Below are positions 7,197-15,507 of a stretch of DNA of 37,420 bases, one piece after another. A program made the translations under genes and the position numbers. Source of the stretch: Candidatus Bathyarchaeota archaeon. GTDB taxonomy: Archaea; Thermoproteota; CALKCG01; B24; DRYS01. The stretch spans positions 1-37,420 of the forward strand of contig JANXEK010000013.1 of the NCBI GenBank assembly GCA_025058595.1, read 5' to 3'. Numbering within the stretch: position 1 is the first letter of the stretch; each line of letters begins with the position of its first letter. The notes under the pieces are model-generated. The model ran no database searches. It saw only the letters and a list, made by a program, of their open reading frames with translations, and was not told the origin of the DNA.

Positions 7197-8145
7197 CTAC
7201 ACCTCCCCCCCTATAATACCTCATGAATAGATCCTCTAGCGAAGGCTCTTCAACCCTTATACTCGATACCTCGATACTTAGCTCTGAAGCAATCTTAACT
7301 ATATCCACCCTGATATCCTTCGTAGAATCTATATAGAGCCCATCTAAACCCATCCTTACACCTCTCACCCCATCCATCCCCATCAGAGCCGAGGCAAACC
7401 TCCCAGAATCGCCTCGAACCTCTACGTATATCTTATAGCCTTCCTCGCTCATAAGCTTAGATACTAGATCCCTAACCCTACCCTGAACGACTATCCTACC
7501 ACGATTCATTATAGCGATAGAGCTACATAGAGGACCGACCTCGAATAGCAGATGCGTACTCAGAACTATGGTTCTACCTTCGCTATTCAGCTTCGATACA
7601 AGATCTTTGAACGTTTTAGATCCTTCTGGATCTAAACCGGCGGTAGGCTCATCCATTATGAGCAACTCTGGATCTTTAAGCAACGCTTGAGCTATACCGA
7701 GCCTCTGCTTCATACCTCTAGAGAAGCCTGAAACCCTCCTATCCTTAACTTCGTATAAACCTACGATCGCTAGTATATCCTCTATACGTTTCCTCCTCTC
7801 AGGCTTAGGTATATCGTTCAAAGCAGCTATATACTCCAAATTCTGCTCAGCCGTAAGATGCTCATACAACCCGAAACCTTCAGGTAGGAATCCAACCATC
7901 CTACGTACCTCACGGGATTCTCTCACTATATCGTATCCTAGAACCTTACCTGAGCCGCTAGTCGGGAGGATTAAACCAGTCAGCATCATGAGTAGCGTAG
8001 TTTTACCTGCACCGTTAGGGCCTAGCAGACCGAAGATGGAGGATTTCTCGACCTTAAAATCTAGCCTATCTACGGCTACCACCGTACCGCCACCAGACCT
8101 GTATATCTTCGTCAACCCATATGTCTCGATGACGTATTCTGACAT
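7189..8145 (-). CDS. ABC-2 type transporter ATP-binding protein
   Basis: Nucleotide-binding subunit that powers the adjoining permease. Residues about 40-47 are the Walker A GPNGAGKTT, the signature is FSRGMKQRL rather than LSGGQ, as is usual for the CcmA/NatA class, and Walker B with the catalytic Glu is LLIMDEPTAGLDP; the switch His is in STHLL. The C-terminal 90 residues form the regulatory extension common in ABC-2 ATPases. A very strong ribosome site, GGAGGTGATCTC, sits right before the ATG at 8145, and the start lies just past the stop of the surface-protein gene. The three genes form one minus-strand operon. Confidence 0.94.
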   Translation of the reverse strand: MSEYVIETYGLTKIYRSGGGTVVAVDRLDFKVEKSSIFGLLGPNGAGKTTLLMMLTGLILPTSGSGKVLGYDIVRESREVRRMVGFLPEGFGLYEHLTAEQNLEYIAALNDIPKPERRKRIEDILAIVGLYEVKDRRVSGFSRGMKQRLGIAQALLKDPELLIMDEPTAGLDPEGSKTFKDLVSKLNSEGRTIVLSTHLLFEVGPLCSSIAIMNRGRIVVQGRVRDLVSKLMSEEGYKIYVEVRGDSGRFASALMGMDGVRGVRMGLDGLYIDSTKDIRVDIVKIASELSIEVSSIRVEEPSLEDLFMRYYRGGGVDA

Positions 8146-8149
8146 GAGA

Positions 8150-10480
8150 TCACCTCCTACCGAACCTCCTATACATGAGGAGGAGGCCTGTTAGAGCTAG
8201 TATCACGGCTATACCTCCGTAGAGGAGCCAGCTGGTTTCATGGAACAACTCTACCCTAAGCGTGAAAGCGATCGGGCTAACCTGATCTGAGGATAAAGTG
8301 AAATCTATGTAGTAGTTCCCAGCGTTGACATCAGGAGTCGTCGATATACGTATCGAAAACGAGGCTTCTCCACCCACCTTTAAAACGTTTAAAGCCGTAG
8401 GGGATATATCTACGTTGAATCCGCTTGGCAAACTCGAGTATAGGAGTTTAACGTTAGTAGTATCCTGGCTACCGGTATTCCTAACGGTTAACGTGAAGAT
8501 GGTTTCACCGCCTACAGTTAACGATGTGTAGATGTTCTGGGTGACTATGGATAGCCTGTATAAGCCTAGAATATTCATCGTTAAACCGATACTATCCGAT
8601 ACATCGCCGCTTCTGGCGTATACTGCTAGGTTTAACGTTCCTAAAGGTGAACCTGAGGGGACCGAAACTACTAGGTAGAACTCCTTGGATCTACCTGCTT
8701 CGACGTAGAGCTTAGTTATCTCCTGTCTACTCGAATCTTCGAATCTATATCTCCAACCCTCCGGGATACCTTCGACCGAAAGATCTAGTAGTTCATCGTA
8801 ACCACCCATATTCCGAGCTAATATCTTGAAGCGTGCATCAGATCCAGAGTATACATCTATGTATGGAGGTGTAGCGGCGAGCTTAAGGTATGGAGGCATC
8901 CTCCTCACATCTACCCTTAAACCCATCTCGCCAGATATACTACCTGAATCTACCCGAAGAGTTATGTTGTATACGCCATCGCTAGCCGTAGACGGAACGG
9001 ATACATCCACCATAAGATCCAACGACCCGCCACCCGACAAGGTTACTTCAGATACAGGTGTACCATCCGTAGTTTTAACAGATATAGACCACCCAGATAT
9101 CATAGGCTCTACGGATACCCTAAACCTTTGATCAAAATCTACGGGATTTCTAACTTTAACCTGGAACCTAACGGTATCACCTGGTACGGCAACTCTACCC
9201 GGTATGGAGCAGTATAGTGTAGGGGATACTAGAGGGTTCACGTATACGGTGAACCTTATCGTAGACGTAACGGTAGAGGATGCTTTCAACGTCAACGTAT
9301 ACAGCCCATAAGCATCTATAGGTATAGCTACCTCCAGCTGTAGATTAACAGCTTCGTTAGGTTGTAGTAGGATCACGGAAACCTCCTGCCCCTGTAGTAG
9401 GATACGTATAGGCCATGAGCTAGGTTTATCAACGGATAGCTCTATCGCCTCCGCTTCATCACCTAGATTGCTTATAGTAAACGGTAGCTGGATCTTCCTA
9501 CCTGGATCTACGGATAGCATCGCTATCTGGGATCTAAGCTTTACAGCTCTACGTAGAGTTAATACGCCGAGGTATACTTCATCGCTAGATACGAGTAGAG
9601 TTCTAGATATCTTAACGTAGCCGGGCTTAGAGAACGTTACAGATAGACTCTTGTACGATGGTAGCCTTACATCGAAGGATCCATCATCGAACGATTCGAA
9701 ACATCCTAGAAGAACACCTTCCTGAGAGTATACGTCGATTTTAACACCGTCTAACGCTGAACCTTCCTCATCTGATATAGAACCGTATATCCTCACCGTA
9801 GGCTGAGGCTGAACGTAGATATAGAACACCTTGTAGGATGTTAACGTTCCGCTCACCGTTAACGTTAGCTTGTATAAGCCTTCGACTGTATCTCTAGGTA
9901 TAGAGGATACGAGTTCTATCGATACACTCTGCCCCTTAGATACAACTATACTCAACACCTCCCTACCCTGACTGATTATCCTAGCGATCCACCCTCTAGG
10001 CTTCTCCACATCGAAAGTTAGGGTTTCTGTCGCTTCACCTTCGTTAGATATAACGATCGGTATCGATACATCCGAGCCGGATGTAGTAGCTATCGTCGCG
10101 ATCGTGGAGCCGATCCTTACAGCTTCTCGTAAGGTGATGTTACCGATATTCATATCGAATCTCTGAACGGTGATACTCCTGGTAACAGCAACATAGCCTG
10201 GCTTAGAGAATGTTAACGTATAAGTATAGCCTCTCTCCAATAGTAGACCGAACGACCCATCGCTATTTGTACGCGATAGAGTTCTTATCGATCCATCCTG
10301 AGCCGATACCTGGATCCTAACATCTGGTAAACCTAATCCATCCTCATCTAATATGTAGCCGTATACGAAGGTATAGTTCACCGTTTGAGCCGATAGATGG
10401 GTTAAGCTAGCTACCAGTATCAGCGATACGATTACCGCTATCGTAGAAATCCTAGGCAGAGATCTGCTAGCTTCCACCAT
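8150..10480 (-). CDS. Secreted, C-terminally anchored protein with regulatory-like and NEW3-like domains
   Basis: A 776-residue surface protein, first gene of an ABC-2 transporter operon. It has a signal peptide (hydrophobic residues about 12-30, cut near AQT), then a beta-sandwich carboxypeptidase-regulatory-like domain (about 38-105, GYILDEDGLGLPDVRIQV and FSKPGYV), a NEW3-like Ig domain (115-225), a second regulatory-like domain (230-300, GSISDEEGSALDGVKIDV and again FSKPGYV) and four more NEW3-like units to about 750. The C-terminus is one membrane helix (LLYGGIAVILALTGLLLMYR) followed by RRFGRR, so nearly all of it lies outside the cell. The first two 190-residue blocks are clear internal duplicates. 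NEW3 domains often occur next to glycan enzymes. It may guide exported polymer or receive substrate for the transporter; this is inference. The ATG has GAGGAGGC upstream. Confidence 0.85.
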   Translation of the reverse strand: MVEASRSLPRISTIAVIVSLILVASLTHLSAQTVNYTFVYGYILDEDGLGLPDVRIQVSAQDGSIRTLSRTNSDGSFGLLLERGYTYTLTFSKPGYVAVTRSITVQRFDMNIGNITLREAVRIGSTIATIATTSGSDVSIPIVISNEGEATETLTFDVEKPRGWIARIISQGREVLSIVVSKGQSVSIELVSSIPRDTVEGLYKLTLTVSGTLTSYKVFYIYVQPQPTVRIYGSISDEEGSALDGVKIDVYSQEGVLLGCFESFDDGSFDVRLPSYKSLSVTFSKPGYVKISRTLLVSSDEVYLGVLTLRRAVKLRSQIAMLSVDPGRKIQLPFTISNLGDEAEAIELSVDKPSSWPIRILLQGQEVSVILLQPNEAVNLQLEVAIPIDAYGLYTLTLKASSTVTSTIRFTVYVNPLVSPTLYCSIPGRVAVPGDTVRFQVKVRNPVDFDQRFRVSVEPMISGWSISVKTTDGTPVSEVTLSGGGSLDLMVDVSVPSTASDGVYNITLRVDSGSISGEMGLRVDVRRMPPYLKLAATPPYIDVYSGSDARFKILARNMGGYDELLDLSVEGIPEGWRYRFEDSSRQEITKLYVEAGRSKEFYLVVSVPSGSPLGTLNLAVYARSGDVSDSIGLTMNILGLYRLSIVTQNIYTSLTVGGETIFTLTVRNTGSQDTTNVKLLYSSLPSGFNVDISPTALNVLKVGGEASFSIRISTTPDVNAGNYYIDFTLSSDQVSPIAFTLRVELFHETSWLLYGGIAVILALTGLLLMYRRFGRR

Positions 10481-10521
10481 AACGTAGCGCCTCCTCTGGA
10501 TAGATTGAGGGGTTTAGCTTT

Positions 10522-10528
10522 GATATAA
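10522..10528 (-). promoter_or_regulatory. TATA box of the ABC-2 operon
   Basis: On the minus strand CCTTATATCAAAG gives a TATA-like core about 45 bases before the ATG at 10480; the leader carries a purine-rich GAGGAGG ribosome site at about 10490-10497. It lies downstream of the stop of galT. Confidence 0.45.
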
Positions 10529-10582
10529 GGGATTAAGAGAAAATAGCGAAACATACGTTTCTATGAAGGTTTTCAGGTTTAA

Positions 10583-11515
10583 CTATGGATGCTGTAGAGA
10601 GCTCCTCCTAAGGCTATCGGCCGCTTCGTTAGGGGGTAAGGTATTCACATATATCCATCCGCCAAGCTCTAACCCAGCCCATATAGATGTTTTGGGTAGT
10701 ATCTCGATATGCCAATGGTGATCCTGGGTTAAACCGTAGTGTAGCCAGTAGTTGAATTCGAATTCCCCGAGGGTTAATCGTAGTCTATGCATAACGTCTA
10801 CCAATGCTTTAGCTAAAGCTTCGATGTAGCTCTCTGTACGCGGTATATCATGTTTATGTTCGATAGATGTCACCATAGCTTCGTACGGTTTAAAGCTAGC
10901 TTTAGGGCATACAACTACGATATCGTCGTAGCTAACTACCGAGGGGCTCTCCCTTATAAGCATGCATACCGGGCATCCATCCCTATAAGAGGACAGTTCC
11001 GACTCGACTCTAGGTGGTAGGATCGGCGAGGCGACTATCTGCATATGCATATGCTCTATCGAGGCGCCAGCCGATCTACCATAATTCTTGAATAACAATA
11101 CGTATCCGATTTTCGGATCAGATCTCATCGTATCTATACGTTCTAGAGCTGCCTGTATAGCTACCGCTTGTTGATCGATCGATATACTCCAAGGCTTATC
11201 TTCATGTCTAGGTGTCTCTACGAGTACTTCATGGTATCCATATACGCTTTCAGGTGAATCGGAGAATATCGGATACAGGTTATCGAATACTCTGACGATC
11301 CAATCGCTCCTCCTACCTCCATCCCCATCCTTAAACCGATGTATAGATCCATCGCTAGATCTAACGTATAGCAGTTTCGCAGGTGGTGTCGCATACTCGT
11401 TACCTGGACAGAAGGGGCACCCCTCTATCTTACCGTAATGGATTGGACGTCTACCTCTACGCGGAGCGTATACTACCCATTCACCTGTTAACGGGCTACG
11501 TGTAAGCTTAGACAA
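10583..11515 (-). CDS. galT: Galactose-1-phosphate uridylyltransferase family
   Basis: HIT-superfamily nucleotidyl transferase of 310 residues. It exchanges UMP between UDP-glucose and galactose 1-phosphate (or a related hexose phosphate). Visible motifs: RSPLTGEWVVYAP near the N-terminus, a CPFCPGNE zinc site, a second cysteine pair in CPVCML, the nucleotidylated histidine within SIEHMHMQ (His157 by alignment with HPHGQ of the bacterial enzyme), and HHWHIEILPK near the end. The active-site tract reads HMHMQ instead of HPHGQ, as in several archaeal members, so ADP/UDP-glucose pyrophosphorylase-like activity is possible. It starts with TTG and ends the operon of nucleotidyltransferase fusion, GT and winged helix, fitting supply of nucleotide sugars for glucan synthesis. 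Confidence 0.9.
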   Translation of the reverse strand: MSKLTRSPLTGEWVVYAPRRGRRPIHYGKIEGCPFCPGNEYATPPAKLLYVRSSDGSIHRFKDGDGGRRSDWIVRVFDNLYPIFSDSPESVYGYHEVLVETPRHEDKPWSISIDQQAVAIQAALERIDTMRSDPKIGYVLLFKNYGRSAGASIEHMHMQIVASPILPPRVESELSSYRDGCPVCMLIRESPSVVSYDDIVVVCPKASFKPYEAMVTSIEHKHDIPRTESYIEALAKALVDVMHRLRLTLGEFEFNYWLHYGLTQDHHWHIEILPKTSIWAGLELGGWIYVNTLPPNEAADSLRRSSLQHP

Positions 11516-11521
11516 GCCTCG

Positions 11522-11788
11522 TTAGGAGTAGAGCGAGGAAGCTGCTAATATACCATTCGGTGTCAGGTAGTATTTAACCCCGCTCTCAGAATCTATGGAA
11601 GCTACGTATCCAGAATTCACGAGGATGCATATGCTAGAATCTATACAGGCGGCTTCCATACCCGTTCTTTCAGACAGCTCTAATACGGTTAGAGCTTTAA
11701 ACCTATCTACAGCTCCTAGCGTTAACAGCGATGAGAGGAGGCTCTTCGCTATACTATTGGAATCTCGCTCTTCTCCCAGCTTCGCCAT
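11522..11788 (-). CDS. Small winged-helix DNA-binding protein
   Basis: An 88-residue winged-helix protein, probably a transcription regulator. Helices are SLLSSLLTLGAVDRF, ALTVLELSERTGMEAACID (helix-turn-helix) and SSICILVNSGYVASI, followed by a wing SESGVKYYLTPNG. No ligand domain is visible. The ATG at 11788 is preferred, with AGGTG upstream; a TTG at 11797 would add three residues. Either start lies inside the 3' end of the glycosyltransferase gene (about 35 bases overlap), and galT begins 6 bases after its stop. Lying inside the glucan operon, it may control it; that is inference from position. Confidence 0.75.
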   Translation of the reverse strand: MAKLGEERDSNSIAKSLLSSLLTLGAVDRFKALTVLELSERTGMEAACIDSSICILVNSGYVASIDSESGVKYYLTPNGILAASSLYS

Positions 11789-12932
11789 AAGCTTCAAGCA
11801 CCTTTCTAGCTATATTTCTCCAATCAAACCTTTTAGCTTTTACTATAGCGTTCCATCTAAGCTTAGATGCCAGATTCGTATCGACGAGTAGCCTCTCTAT
11901 ACACGAAGCTAGACTGTTCGGATCCCCTGGATAAGCCCATAAACCATCAACTTCATGCTCCACTATCTCCTTCAACCCGCCGGTAGCCGAGACTATTAGA
12001 GGGAGTCCTGAAGCCATACCCTCCAAAGCTACTATACCGAAAGGCTCGTAGAGGGAGCATACAACCATTATATCAGCGGATCTGAGTATAGCTTTAAGGT
12101 GATCATCGTCTACGAACCCTGTGAATATCACGTATTCGGATAAGCCTAGATCTGAAGCCTGTCTTTCGAGCTCCCTCCTCATATACCCGTCGCCTACTAG
12201 GATAAGCTTAACCTCCCTATGCCTACGAATGACGGTACTCATAGCTTGTAGTAGTATATGGAAGCCTTTCTGATAGCTCATCCTCCCGACGGAGACTATA
12301 AGCTTCTCCCAAGGCTTAACACCTAGTCTTCCACGTATAGAATCCCTATCCACGCTAATATCGAATGCAGCCGGATCTACACCGTTGTAGATAACGTATA
12401 CCTTATCTTCTGGAAGCTTAAACCAGCGGATAAGCTCATCCCTCATGTGACTACTCACCGTTAGGACGATCGAAGCTTCGTACGATGCCCACCACTCTAT
12501 AGAGTCTATCATATATGATTCAGGGGTTGTCAATCCTTGGGATCTACCTCTCTCGGTGCTATGAAAGGTCGCTATGAACGGTACCCTAAGCATATGTTTA
12601 GCAGATATACCGGATAAAGCGGTGAGCCAATCATGGCTATGCACTATATCAGGCTTACCGAAGTTGTACGCTATATAGCCTATACGCTTCTCGAAGAAGT
12701 GGTTGAAGAGAGCTACCCACATATAGAAGTTCGGCGCACCTATCTCTACAGGGATCCTATGGATATGTACGTTATCCTCGACTTCGTATATAGGTTTACC
12801 TGGGAAATCGAGTGTTACCACATGGACCTCGCATCCCTCTGAAGCTAAAGCCCTACTCAGGAAATATACATGCCTAGATATACCTCCGACTATCCTGGGA
12901 GGATACTCCCATGAAAGCATTAGTATACGCAA
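11754..12932 (-). CDS. GT-B glycosyltransferase, glycogen synthase-like (second copy)
   Basis: Retaining GT-B enzyme of 392 residues, paralogue of the gene at 4962. N-terminal domain: LSWEYPPRIVGGISRHVYFL, VHSHDWLTALSG and FHSTERGR; C-terminal domain: VGRMSYQKGFHILLQAM, YVIFTGFVDDDHL and EPFGIVALEGM with the E-x7-E pair. The likely role is glucose transfer to glycogen or another alpha-glucan in the cytoplasm. TTG start, 4 bases after the stop of the fusion gene, with GAGGGTTGA as ribosome site. Its operon partners make or convert sugar nucleotides, and the divergent gene is a GH57 amylase, so this copy is the better candidate for the main glycogen synthase. It could instead be a GT4 enzyme for another sugar. 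Confidence 0.9.
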   Translation of the reverse strand: MRILMLSWEYPPRIVGGISRHVYFLSRALASEGCEVHVVTLDFPGKPIYEVEDNVHIHRIPVEIGAPNFYMWVALFNHFFEKRIGYIAYNFGKPDIVHSHDWLTALSGISAKHMLRVPFIATFHSTERGRSQGLTTPESYMIDSIEWWASYEASIVLTVSSHMRDELIRWFKLPEDKVYVIYNGVDPAAFDISVDRDSIRGRLGVKPWEKLIVSVGRMSYQKGFHILLQAMSTVIRRHREVKLILVGDGYMRRELERQASDLGLSEYVIFTGFVDDDHLKAILRSADIMVVCSLYEPFGIVALEGMASGLPLIVSATGGLKEIVEHEVDGLWAYPGDPNSLASCIERLLVDTNLASKLRWNAIVKAKRFDWRNIARKVLEAYGEAGRRARFQ

Positions 12933-12936
12933 AACT

Positions 12937-15438
12937 TCAACCCTCTGATGATGCGATGAGCCTAACTATATCTTCGTATCTCCTAAGAATACTCTTAGCT
13001 ATCTCAGGATCCTCAGATTCAACGCATACCAGTATCATCGACTCCTCTATCGAAGGTAGTATGGATACGTAAGTATCGCTTTCGATTATCTTCAACCCCT
13101 CCACACCTGGGGTATCGTGATCCCCAAGTTCCTCCCTCAACCTAGCCATCACCCTACCCATAGATCTTCTAGGTAGCTCTACAGCACCCTCCACCCTATA
13201 CTTTAGAGGTATCTGCTTCCTGATAGAGCTAACCCTATGCCTAGATAGAAGCTCTAGCATAGCGATCATCGAAGATATAGAATCGAAGAACGGTATCAAT
13301 CTAGGTATACAGAGTCTACCAGTCTCATCCCCTCCGAATACCGCTCCGAATTCGATCATACTCCTGAGTAGGATTGACGGATCCCTCCTACATCTTAGGA
13401 TATCGTAGCCTAGCCCAGATATATACCCGTATATGGATTCAGGTATAGATGATGACATCACAGCTTTACCTACTATACCGGTTTCAGCTAGATGGAAGGC
13501 TAGTATCCCGAGGGTTAGCTCGCTCTGCAGCGGAATACCTTCATCATCCACTACTAGTATCCTAGAACCGCTGCAGTCGAATACGAAGCCTAAATCGGCG
13601 CTTATAGAACGGACAACCCTAGATGTTGCTTCAACCTCTTCCAACATACCTTTAGCTTTCGTAGATCTAACGTTCCGTACACCTAGGAGGAAGATATCGG
13701 CATCCAGCCTATCTAGGAGTATCGGTAATACTATAGAGGTTGATCCCTCGACTGCGTTTACGATAAGCTTCGTATCTCTTAAGCTACCGATCTTCGATCG
13801 ATCGAGTAGATCATCTACATACTCCTCTATAAAGCCGGCTGGATAGGTTAACTCGCCTACATCCTCAGGTTGAACTCTACGGAAAGATTCTTTGAATAGA
13901 ACCTCGTCTATAGCTCTCCGTTCAGATCCGCTTATATCTATGCCATGCCTATCGAGCACCTTTATGAGGATGCGGCCAGGGGTATGTGAAGGCGTAGATA
14001 CATATACCCCGCCGTCAAGCTTATACTTAGCTATGTAGAAGCTGAGGAGTGGTAGCGGTGTAACGGTAAGGTTCTCTACGTCGACACCGGCGGCTAGGAG
14101 GCCTGAAACGAGGCTACGTTTAACCATCCTAGATATCGTAGAGTTATCTCTAGCTACGGCTATCCTCCCACCGAAATTCAGCCAGGAACCTATAGCTAAA
14201 CCTAGTTTAGCTGCGAAATCTGGTGTAATCTCTACGTTCACAGCTCCAGCTACGCCTTCAGACGTGAATAGGGTGGAATACCATCTTATACCCCACCTTA
14301 TATCCGAACTAACTATAGAGTATGAATCTATGAGTCTCTCGGGCCATATCCTAACGCTTGAACGGATAACGCTATGCTTACCAACCCTACACCTATCGCC
14401 TATCACCGCTCCTGGGTTACATAAAACGTTCTCACTTAGAATGCAGGATTCGCATACGATCGAACCGTCGATCTTAGAGTATCCTCCTATAATCGAGGAA
14501 TCCCATATAACGCTTCTAGCTATCGAGGCGCCGTCGCCTATCGATACGTTACGCCCTACGACAGACGACGGACCTATCGATGCATCCGAGCCTACACTAG
14601 ATCCTCTACCGAAGGCTACGGGTGGCGTCAACTGGATATCCTTGGGGATATCCACATCTTCAACCCATACACCAGGCTCAGATTCTAAACCAGCTGGTCG
14701 TAGCATACCAGCTCTACCGTTTAGGAGATCTAGGTTTGCTTGTAGATAGCTTAGGGGGGTGCCTATATCGTTCCAGTATCCTTTGATAGGGTAGACGTAA
14801 ACCGGTTCGCCTTCGCTTAGAAGCAGGGGTATAAGATCTTTAGAGAAATCGTATGATTTACCTGGAGGTATTCGGTTATAGGCTTCAGGTTCTAGGATGT
14901 ATACACCGCAATTGATCCATAGACTTGAAACTTCCGAATATGAAGGCTTCTCCTGTATCCGTCTAACCCTATACCTATCATCGAATACCAGTACGCCGAA
15001 CTCTACAGGATTATCGATCCTGGTAGATGCTATGGTTAGCGTAGAGCCTACACTCCTATGGAAGTCTAACATACCGTTTACATCGAAATATGAGAGTACA
15101 TCACCGCTCCAGACTAGGATGGATTCATCTTCGACACTATATCTATCTATAGCAGATCTAACACCTCCAGCTGTACCCATAGGCTTATCTTCTATGCTAT
15201 AATCTATCTCTCCACCTATATTCGAACCATCGCCGAAATACCTCTCAACAACCATGGGCATATAGTGGAGGGTTAGTATGAACTTCTTAAACCCGGATGA
15301 TAGAAGCATTTCGAGGGTATGCTCAAGTACGGGTTTATTAGCTATAGGAACCATAGGTTTAGGTCTGTTCGATGTGAGGGGGCGTAGCCTAGTTCCCTCA
15401 CCGCCAGCCATTATGAAAACGGGTAGAACCTTCCGCAT
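12937..15438 (-). CDS. Sugar-1-phosphate nucleotidyltransferase fused to a degenerate phosphohexomutase
   Basis: An 833-residue three-part protein. Residues 5-240 are a nucleotidyltransferase (GGEGTRLRP at 12-20, KPMVPIANKP, SGDVL, and a WNDIGTPLSYL end), which couples a sugar 1-phosphate to NTP. Residues about 265-370 are left-handed beta-helix hexapeptide repeats. Residues about 380-833 have the alpha-D-phosphohexomutase fold. The mutase looks impaired: the phosphoserine loop is STPSHTPGR (Ser484 kept), the metal loop DGDGDR is DCSGSR (621-626, two Asp replaced), the sugar loop GExSG is GDETG (703-707), and the phosphate loop RPSGTEPK is LPSIEES (794-800). Similar fusions exist in cyanobacteria and other phyla, also with altered mutase loops. 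First gene of the operon, and thus the likely source of the nucleotide sugar for the GT. Whether it uses mannose or glucose is not clear. Confidence 0.92.
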   Translation of the reverse strand: MRKVLPVFIMAGGEGTRLRPLTSNRPKPMVPIANKPVLEHTLEMLLSSGFKKFILTLHYMPMVVERYFGDGSNIGGEIDYSIEDKPMGTAGGVRSAIDRYSVEDESILVWSGDVLSYFDVNGMLDFHRSVGSTLTIASTRIDNPVEFGVLVFDDRYRVRRIQEKPSYSEVSSLWINCGVYILEPEAYNRIPPGKSYDFSKDLIPLLLSEGEPVYVYPIKGYWNDIGTPLSYLQANLDLLNGRAGMLRPAGLESEPGVWVEDVDIPKDIQLTPPVAFGRGSSVGSDASIGPSSVVGRNVSIGDGASIARSVIWDSSIIGGYSKIDGSIVCESCILSENVLCNPGAVIGDRCRVGKHSVIRSSVRIWPERLIDSYSIVSSDIRWGIRWYSTLFTSEGVAGAVNVEITPDFAAKLGLAIGSWLNFGGRIAVARDNSTISRMVKRSLVSGLLAAGVDVENLTVTPLPLLSFYIAKYKLDGGVYVSTPSHTPGRILIKVLDRHGIDISGSERRAIDEVLFKESFRRVQPEDVGELTYPAGFIEEYVDDLLDRSKIGSLRDTKLIVNAVEGSTSIVLPILLDRLDADIFLLGVRNVRSTKAKGMLEEVEATSRVVRSISADLGFVFDCSGSRILVVDDEGIPLQSELTLGILAFHLAETGIVGKAVMSSSIPESIYGYISGLGYDILRCRRDPSILLRSMIEFGAVFGGDETGRLCIPRLIPFFDSISSMIAMLELLSRHRVSSIRKQIPLKYRVEGAVELPRRSMGRVMARLREELGDHDTPGVEGLKIIESDTYVSILPSIEESMILVCVESEDPEIAKSILRRYEDIVRLIASSEG

Positions 15439-15463
15439 CTCATAAAGGTTTTATGGTGGGCGC

Positions 15464-15478
15464 GAAAGATAAACTTTC
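15464..15478. promoter_or_regulatory. Shared promoter element between the fusion gene and GH57
   Basis: GAAAGATAAACTTTC is a 5-bp inverted repeat around ATAAA in the 69-base gap between two divergent genes. On the minus strand AAGTTTATCTTT lies about 30 bases before the ATG at 15438 and could be the TATA box; on the plus strand GATAAACTTTC lies about 37 bases before the TTG at 15508. One element may serve both directions. Confidence 0.4.
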
Positions 15479-15507
15479 TAGGAATCTAGGGTTGAGGTGA
15501 TAACGTA

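Noticed and set aside
14264-14749. Plus-strand 161-codon open frame inside the nucleotidyltransferase fusion
   Set aside because: Antisense to the hexapeptide-repeat region of a strongly recognised gene.
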